A stretch of DNA of 29,259 nt from a virus. The stretch is from the IMG/VR virus record IMGVR_UViG_3300050029_000111, positions 1-29,259 of that record. One strand, given 5' to 3'. Numbering within the stretch: the first letter of the stretch is position 1; each line of letters opens with the position of its first letter. Positions 25,197-29,259 of the stretch are shown here, piece by piece. Position numbers and translations under genes: made by a program. The notes below the pieces were generated by a model. It was not told the origin of the DNA. It saw only the letters and a program-made list of their open reading frames with translations, and ran no database searches.

Positions 25197-25361
25197 TTAC
25201 CAAATGACGAACTGTTGTTGATGAAAGCATTTCTTACAGATGCTATTACAACGTTTCTCTAAAAGATAACGATTCATTGTTTTATATTCTATTGTCTTGC
25301 CGCACTTATAACAACGACGAGTAGGTATTACTTCTTTATTATTGTTTAGTTGTTGATTCAT
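25197..25361 (-). CDS. 54-residue zinc-ribbon protein
   Basis: An ATG at 25361 and TAA at 25197 give 54 residues. The sequence contains RRCYKCGKTIEY (C17, C20) and RCNSICKKCF (C38, C42, C45), a treble-clef or zinc-ribbon arrangement with CxxC and CxxxCxxC. Such small phage zinc proteins often act on transcription or host proteins. Its start overlaps the end of the upstream 50-residue gene by 23 nt, as in the rest of this compact cluster. A TAGTTGCCT direct repeat lies just beyond the stop, at about 25170..25191. Confidence 0.65.
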   Translation of the reverse strand: MNQQLNNNKEVIPTRRCYKCGKTIEYKTMNRYLLEKRCNSICKKCFHQQQFVIW

Positions 25362-25491
25362 TTCGTTCCTTAATGTATTTAGTTATAAGAGGATATTCAT
25401 TAGACTTTATAGCTTTAACGATTCTTTTAATGAGCCGCTTGAAAAGAATCTCTTCGGCTTTAGTTGCTTCTCTTTGTTTGTTTTTTTTCAT
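25339..25491 (-). CDS. 50-residue basic helical protein
   Basis: An ATG at 25491 and TAA at 25339 encode 50 residues, highly charged and helical (MKKNKQREATKAEEILFKRL, then IKRIVKAIKSNEYPLITKYI). It overlaps the preceding gene by 32 nt and the zinc-ribbon gene by 23 nt. The amphipathic basic helix could bind nucleic acid or a host protein, but there is no recognised family. Confidence 0.55.
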   Translation of the reverse strand: MKKNKQREATKAEEILFKRLIKRIVKAIKSNEYPLITKYIKERNESTTKQ

Positions 25492-25696
25492 AATTTTCAA
25501 TTAATTCTAACGCCTCATTACCATCTTTGATTGCTTGATCAATGTCTGACATTTTAATTTCTTTAATAATATCTTCTTTTTTAAGTTTCTTAATAATGAT
25601 TTTTAATGTTTCGATCCAATCTTTGTTTTTGCCACAATCGTCGGTAATAAGTGATTGAAGTAATTTTATCTTGTATTGGGTAGTTGAACTTTGCAT
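25460..25696 (-). CDS. Small helical acidic/basic protein, unknown
   Basis: 78 residues from the ATG at 25696 (MQSSTTQYKIKLLQSL). A GTG at 25759 would add 21 residues but overlap the upstream gene by 32 nt, so I prefer the ATG without being certain. The chain is mostly amphipathic helix (WIETLKIIIKKLKKEDIIKE, then DIDQAIKDGNEALELIENYE). No domain recognised. Part of the tightly packed small-gene cluster. Confidence 0.55.
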   Translation of the reverse strand: MQSSTTQYKIKLLQSLITDDCGKNKDWIETLKIIIKKLKKEDIIKEIKMSDIDQAIKDGNEALELIENYEKKQTKRSN

Positions 25697-25727
25697 AAGG
25701 TTATTGTTTTTTATTGTTATAGAGGGT

Positions 25728-25955
25728 CTATATTCGTGTTTTGATTGATCGGGTGTCACCCGCAGTCTCTTTTATCTTATCTGAATGTTCAAGGTAATAA
25801 TCAACATAATACTCTTTATACCACTGAAGGTTCTCTTGACGATAAGCCGCTGTTCGAGCTTTAATCTTTTCTCTATTCTTTTTGTAGTATGCCGCAGCTA
25901 TTTTCTTGTGATAAGCTTTGTTAGAGTTGTTCTTGGGGTTTAATTTCTTTGTCAT
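25728..25955 (-). CDS. Small Tyr/Lys-rich protein with YYKKNREKIKAR motif
   Basis: 75 residues, ATG at 25955. Residues ~14-60 (YHKKIAAAYYKKNREKIKAR, then AYRQENLQWYKEYYVDYYLE) repeat a 'aaYykknreKi.a' helical unit that is common in the N-terminal parts of phage HNH endonucleases and related proteins, but no HNH domain follows. It is the first gene of the minus-strand transcription unit, facing the 982-bp intergenic region; TATATT lies close upstream of the start and may be a -10 box. Confidence 0.6.
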   Translation of the reverse strand: MTKKLNPKNNSNKAYHKKIAAAYYKKNREKIKARTAAYRQENLQWYKEYYVDYYLEHSDKIKETAGDTRSIKTRI

Positions 25956-25998
25956 ACAATATATAAATATAATGCTAAATAAGAAAAAGTTGAATTAT

Positions 25999-26190
25999 TT
26001 TCAATTATCTTTAAAATTGAAAGGTAAAGAGTTACAAGTAAGAAAATCTGTAAATTCTGTTTTATCCACTGTGGATAAAACAAAAATACCACATAACACA
26101 CGAAAAGAACAGACCTTTTATCCACGGTGGATAAAAAGTGTATTCCTCACAACACCCAAAAAGAAATCTGTCCGCCAAATTGACGGACAG
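25999..26190. promoter_or_regulatory. Ladder of four inverted repeats, two DnaA-box-like
   Basis: Four dyads: TTTCAATT/AATTGAAA (25999..26022, 8-nt spacer); GTTTTATCCAC-T-GTGGATAAAAC (26059..26081, perfect 11-bp arms); TTTTATCCAC-G-GTGGATAAAA (26116..26136, perfect 10-bp arms); and CTGTCCGCCAA-A-TTGACGGACAG (26168..26190, one mismatch per arm). The last three share a single-base centre and lie 56 and 53 bp apart. The minus strand at 26070..26078 reads TTATCCACA, a consensus DnaA box. This stretch holds no convincing gene. The likely role is operator or origin sites, inferred. Confidence 0.65.
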
Positions 26191-26310
26191 AATAGTGCTG
26201 AGAAATTAGCAAAAAGGAGGTTTTTTATATAATAAGTAACTCATACCTATATGCTGTATAGGAGATATAGGGATAGAAGTAGAATAAAAATGAGATAATC
26301 TACCAAAACT

Positions 26311-26586
26311 ATGACATTCTTGGGCGGTTTGTCATAACTTGTCATAGTGTTTGTCATATAGGAAACCATTGGTATCATTACCTAAAGTCTTATTATATGA
26401 CAAAATGACAATATTTACCCTTATGTTAAGAACAAGAGAAGGGGTAATAAGGTTTACGAGTGGAAGTCACTTTTTTTGTCATTTTGTCATTTTAGTGACT
26501 TTACCCGCATAAACATTGACGATTCTATATGACAACTTGTATGACATGGTCTTTTGGATTGTCATAAAAAGATATAATAAGTCATA
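26311..26586. repeat. Array of 11 TTGTCATA-like 8-mers (iteron-like)
   Basis: Copies of TTGTCATA or near variants lie at 26329..26336, 26339..26346, 26351..26358, 26476..26483, 26484..26491, 26559..26566 (and GTCATA at 26581) in one orientation, and as TATGACAA-like at about 26310, 26396..26403, 26404..26411, 26528..26535 and 26540..26547 in the other. The pair at 26476..26491 is framed by an inverted repeat AAGTCACT (26464..26471) / AGTGACTT (26494..26501). There is no gene here. Such arrays are usual for replication-initiator binding or multi-site operators. Confidence 0.7.
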
Positions 26587-26676
26587 AAATATGTCCTATT
26601 ATTAGACAGTGCATAGCTGCATAGTCACAAACAACTTGACTAAGAGAAATATATAAGATCTCTACATCTTAGGGCA

Positions 26677-26763
26677 TTTTATATGTTGGAGTGGAAAGGA
26701 GCTACTTTGCAGTTGGCATCCTATGCAAAACATATAAAAAGTATTTTTATTAAAATAAGTTGA
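26677..26763 (+). other. Long inverted repeat with a possible 26-codon leader ORF
   Basis: TTTTATATGTT (26677..26687) and AACATATAAAA (26729..26739) are perfect 11-bp complements enclosing 41 nt, with a small GCAT-CCT-ATGC hairpin inside (26716..26726). An ATG at 26683, with AGGG about eight bases upstream, opens a 26-codon ORF (MLEWKGATLQLASYAKHIKS...) ending with TGA at 26761. It may be a leader peptide, a small RNA structure, or chance. Confidence 0.4.
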
Positions 26764-26819
26764 TATTTTTTACGATTTATTGTATTTTGGTAGAAATGCA
26801 TTATATGTATATGTTGGAA

Positions 26820-26933
26820 GTCGAGAACTGAACCCAATTTTAAAATACCTCGGTGACTCCTAAAAAATGTGTTCTCGACAAACCTTCAACAAAGATAGCC
26901 GAGGTATTTTTTAATAAAAAAGTCGAGAACACA
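26820..26933 (+). promoter_or_regulatory. Interleaved complementary repeats in the helicase leader
   Basis: Elements in order: B0 GTCGAGAAC (26820..26828), A1 AAAATACCTCGG (26842..26853), B1 TGTGTTCTCGAC (26868..26879), A2 CCGAGGTATTTT (26899..26910, then two more T), B2 GTCGAGAACACA (26922..26933). A1/A2 and B1/B2 are each perfect 12-bp complements; B0 and B1 share a perfect 9-bp match. The pairs interleave, so they make a pseudoknot or alternative folds. A1:A2 resembles a terminator. The B cores are exactly 51 bp apart. The helicase ATG lies four bases after B2. Confidence 0.75.
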
Positions 26934-26937
26934 AATT

Positions 26938-28191
26938 ATGAGTAATACACAAACGAAACCGGTTAAGAAGCCCCTAAACATTGTAACGTCTATTAATCAA
27001 GACATCAATGATAACAATGTTATCTGTCCCCATGAAAATTCTTCATGGAAATTAAATAGCAATCCTATTAGACTTGATGAACTATCCATTTTCCTATGGA
27101 CTTATCGAGCAGCTAATGGTTTACCTGAAATTACCAAGGATAAGATTAATAACATATTATTATCTAAAGAATATGATGTTAAAGCCAAGAATCTTTCAAA
27201 TTTCAAAGACCTTATTCGATATAATCCGCTGGCTAAGGATTCTTGTGATGATATAATTAAAATATTAACCCATACAAATTATCATTTAATGTATCCAATC
27301 GTTTTAAAGCATATTGTATGGACAGTTAAGCGTAGATTATATGATTTACCAGTATATTGTCCTATATTCCTAAATATTTATGGTTCGGCTGGTTCTGGTA
27401 AATCAGAATTTGTCAAAGCAATGTTTAGTATTTTTCCAGCTACTTTAAAATCGCAAGTATCAAATGCCGCCGATTTGTTTAATGATGAACGTCAAGCCTT
27501 TCGTTTTGTTGAGAGTTATGTTATCTCGATGGACGAATTGACGGGTTTAAATAAAACTGATATGAATAAATTAAAAAATCAAATTGATGCTGAAAAGATT
27601 GTCTATCGTATGTTAGGATTTAATAAATTGGCCGAGGGTAAGAATAATGCTCAGTTAATCGGCACGAGTAATACTCGCTTACAAAATACATTATTTACCG
27701 ATTCTGATTTACGCAAATGGTGTGAGATTGATATTTTTAAGTATGAAGATAAAGAGGTCCCTGAAAAATTAGTAACTCCTCTCCAGAAATACGATTGGTT
27801 AAATTTCTGGCAAGCCATTGATGAAAATGCTAAATCTCCCTTTGAAGATTCTGAAATTTATAATGCCTTTCGCCGCTGGACTGAAGAACGTTGTTTAACA
27901 GAAACTCCAACGGTTGAATTTATCAAGAACTATATTGAAAAGAATGGTAATGCATTCAAGACAGTGGATGAAATCTGGGAAGCATATACCGTTCAAGTTG
28001 ATGATAAAGCAATGTCAAAGAGCAAATTAAAAGAATTAATTGAAAAGTATGGGTTTATAAAACATCGTATTACAAAGGGTAGAGGATATAATGTGCCTAA
28101 TATATCTCAGTGTAAGTATTTCTCAGAGGAGGATCAATTACATTATAAATCAACGGCCAATAAAGTAGAATCACTTAACAACAACTGGTAA
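26938..28191 (+). CDS. Replicative helicase, VirE/SF3-like P-loop ATPase
   Basis: 417 residues, ATG at 26938, no Shine-Dalgarno sequence. Residues 1-135 form a helical N-terminal part; the P-loop domain has Walker A GSAGSGKS (149-156), Walker B VISMDE (195-200), the KNQID...IVYRMLG region (213-227) and sensor LIGTSN (240-245), then DSDLRKW (255-261) with R259 as a candidate arginine finger. This is the order seen in VirE / DUF5906 and SF3 phage helicases, which unwind DNA as hexamers at the phage origin. The C-terminal ~100 residues (FRRWTEERCL ... KLKELIEKYGFIKHRITKGR) look like a winged-helix DNA-binding end. A primase gene follows after four bases. It is preceded by an unusual structured leader. 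Confidence 0.88.
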   Translation: MSNTQTKPVKKPLNIVTSINQDINDNNVICPHENSSWKLNSNPIRLDELSIFLWTYRAANGLPEITKDKINNILLSKEYDVKAKNLSNFKDLIRYNPLAKDSCDDIIKILTHTNYHLMYPIVLKHIVWTVKRRLYDLPVYCPIFLNIYGSAGSGKSEFVKAMFSIFPATLKSQVSNAADLFNDERQAFRFVESYVISMDELTGLNKTDMNKLKNQIDAEKIVYRMLGFNKLAEGKNNAQLIGTSNTRLQNTLFTDSDLRKWCEIDIFKYEDKEVPEKLVTPLQKYDWLNFWQAIDENAKSPFEDSEIYNAFRRWTEERCLTETPTVEFIKNYIEKNGNAFKTVDEIWEAYTVQVDDKAMSKSKLKELIEKYGFIKHRITKGRGYNVPNISQCKYFSEEDQLHYKSTANKVESLNNNW

Positions 28192-28195
28192 TAAT

Positions 28196-29110
28196 ATGAA
28201 TATAAGCATTATTGTAGATTCTTTGGTCTTGCCTGATAAAACCTTATTGGGCAATGAAGTAAGCGATTCCGTTCAAATTGATGATTTAAATGATCTGGCT
28301 TACGTGGCAACTAACTTTCATTTTGCTCCGGCAACTTTTCATAACACCCCTTATAAATCGGAATGGTTAACGGATAAAAATAAAAATTGGAAAGTTGGAA
28401 AGATTGGCCGGTGGAAAAACTTGAAAAATATCGAACAAATTCAATTCTTATCCTTTGACTTTGATGATGGAACAATATCCTCGGCTCAAATTCACATTCA
28501 ATTAAAAGATATTAATCATTTAATATTGAGTAGTAAATCACATATGGTTGATAAACAGGATGGCCGAGGAATTATTGAAAGATTTCATGTTTTTATTCCG
28601 TTGGATCGCCCCATAACTGACGGTGAATTATATAAATTTTCCTGTAAAAATTTTGCCGAATCCAGAAAATGGCCAGTCGATCAAGCCGTTATTGAAGGTT
28701 CCCGCTACTTTTTCAAACATACTAATGTATTATATATTGAAAATAATAAATGTGTAAAATATTTGTGGGGGTTTGAAGAATTATTAAAGGCTAATAAACA
28801 ACGGGAAGAATTTTGGAAAAAACAAAATATCAAGAAACAACAATCAGAATCATCACCCAGAGAAAATAATTATTCTCAGATTGGTTCTCCTTTAGAAAAA
28901 TTCCAATCGACTAAAACTTATAAATCATTACTAAATGGTTCGTTATCAATGGATGGTGATCGTTACAATAATAGTTCAAAAACATTAGGAGTCATGGTAA
29001 AATGTGGCTTAAAATATAAGGAAATAATGGAATTATTTGATAAATACTCAAATTATGGTTCAAATTTTACTCGTGAAAGCGTTGAAAGACGATTAAATGC
29101 TTGGGCATAA
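28196..29110 (+). CDS. Archaeo-eukaryotic-type primase (AEP)
   Basis: 304 residues, ATG at 28196, four bases after the helicase stop. AEP motifs: FLSFDFDDG (84-92) with D88/D90 as the metal-binding DxD motif; LSSKSHMVDK (111-120) and IERFHVFIPLDRPI (127-140), the 'sxH ... R.Hv..pL' motif with H116 and H131; and WPVDQAVIEGSRYFFKH (159-175) with D162 as the third acidic position. The C-terminal part (MDGDRYNNSSKTLGVMVKCG ... FTRESVERRLNAWA) resembles a PriCT domain. It would make primers for the adjacent helicase. Helicase and primase are separate here, whereas many phages fuse them. Confidence 0.85.
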   Translation: MNISIIVDSLVLPDKTLLGNEVSDSVQIDDLNDLAYVATNFHFAPATFHNTPYKSEWLTDKNKNWKVGKIGRWKNLKNIEQIQFLSFDFDDGTISSAQIHIQLKDINHLILSSKSHMVDKQDGRGIIERFHVFIPLDRPITDGELYKFSCKNFAESRKWPVDQAVIEGSRYFFKHTNVLYIENNKCVKYLWGFEELLKANKQREEFWKKQNIKKQQSESSPRENNYSQIGSPLEKFQSTKTYKSLLNGSLSMDGDRYNNSSKTLGVMVKCGLKYKEIMELFDKYSNYGSNFTRESVERRLNAWA

Positions 29111-29160
29111 TAACAAAAATCCTTATGTTTTCTAACAACACTATTATATTTATATCTTAT

Positions 29161-29259
29161 ATGAAACGAACTAACCAAGATCGAGAAGGCTATAAACAAT
29201 ATGAAAAGCTGGCAAAAAAATATTATGCTTCTTATGTTGAATTATGTGAAGATGATAAA
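29161..29259 (+). CDS. Third replication-strand gene (partial, runs off the window)
   Basis: The frame is open from the ATG at 29161 to the end of the window, 33 codons: MKRTNQDREGYKQYEKLAKK, then YYASYVELCEDDK. The N-terminus is charged and helical, and too little is present to assign a function. It follows the primase stop by 50 nt of AT-rich DNA that has a TATATTTATAT stretch just before the start. It may be a co-transcribed replication accessory gene. Confidence 0.6.
   Translation, partial: MKRTNQDREGYKQYEKLAKKYYASYVELCEDDK

Noticed and set aside
26213-26220. AAAGGAGG as the ribosome-binding site of a gene
   Set aside because: A perfect Shine-Dalgarno sequence, but no start codon with a reasonable ORF lies within the next 20 bases.
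25918-26232. Plus-strand ORF of up to 104 codons in the divergent region
   Set aside because: It overlaps the start of the minus-strand gene, contains all the large palindromes, has no ribosome-binding site and its product looks like random basic sequence. I treat the region as non-coding.
26677-26763. tRNA or known riboswitch in the structured stretch
   Set aside because: No acceptor/anticodon/T-loop pattern and no conserved riboswitch core could be recognised.

Overview
The window is the virion-assembly half plus the start of the replication region of an AT-rich tailed dsDNA bacteriophage (or prophage), most likely a short-tailed siphovirus. The evidence is an almost gapless, co-directional minus-strand series in lambda-like order: terminase small subunit, GpA-type terminase large subunit, gpW-like connector, lambda-type portal, S49 protease, scaffold-like proteins, major capsid, neck proteins, tail tube, chaperone-position protein, tape measure, distal tail proteins, glycosyltransferases and tail fibres. 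Standard stop codons (TAA, TGA, TAG) all occur, so there is no sign of recoding. Most starts lack a strong Shine-Dalgarno sequence and many genes are joined by ATGA overlaps. This fits, but does not prove, a Bacteroidota-like or other SD-poor host; the host cannot be named. No integrase, lysis gene, tRNA, CRISPR array or insertion sequence was seen.

Layout (the structural genes read right to left on the minus strand). 25.96-24.9 kb: six or so tiny early-looking genes, three of which I could delimit only by hand or by choosing an internal start, including a zinc-ribbon peptide. 24.8-23.8 kb: three small genes, two of them probably DNA-binding. 23.8-16.8 kb: packaging and head genes, ending with the major capsid gene and a strong intrinsic terminator. 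16.6-11.9 kb: neck, tail tube, chaperone-position gene and tape measure. 11.9-6.3 kb: three distal tail proteins, the last 1189 aa and strikingly cysteine-rich. 6.3-4.9 kb: two glycosyltransferase-like genes and a 63-aa CxxC protein. 4.8-1 kb: two repeat-built tail fibre genes, the second running off the window.

The plus strand carries the replication genes: a VirE/SF3-like helicase (26938..28191), an archaeo-eukaryotic-type primase (28196..29110) and the beginning of another gene at 29161.

Between the divergent gene sets lies 982 bp of non-coding DNA (25956..26937), the most unusual part of the window. It contains a ladder of inverted repeats, two of which contain TTATCCAC in head-to-head DnaA-box-like form; an array of 11 TTGTCATA-like 8-mers in both orientations; a long inverted repeat with a possible 26-codon leader ORF; and, directly in front of the helicase start codon, two perfect 12-bp complementary pairs interleaved as A1-B1-A2-B2 with an extra B copy at exact 51-bp spacing. 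I read this as a combined replication-origin and regulatory region with a possible RNA switch controlling the replication operon. The structures are directly visible; their functions are inference.
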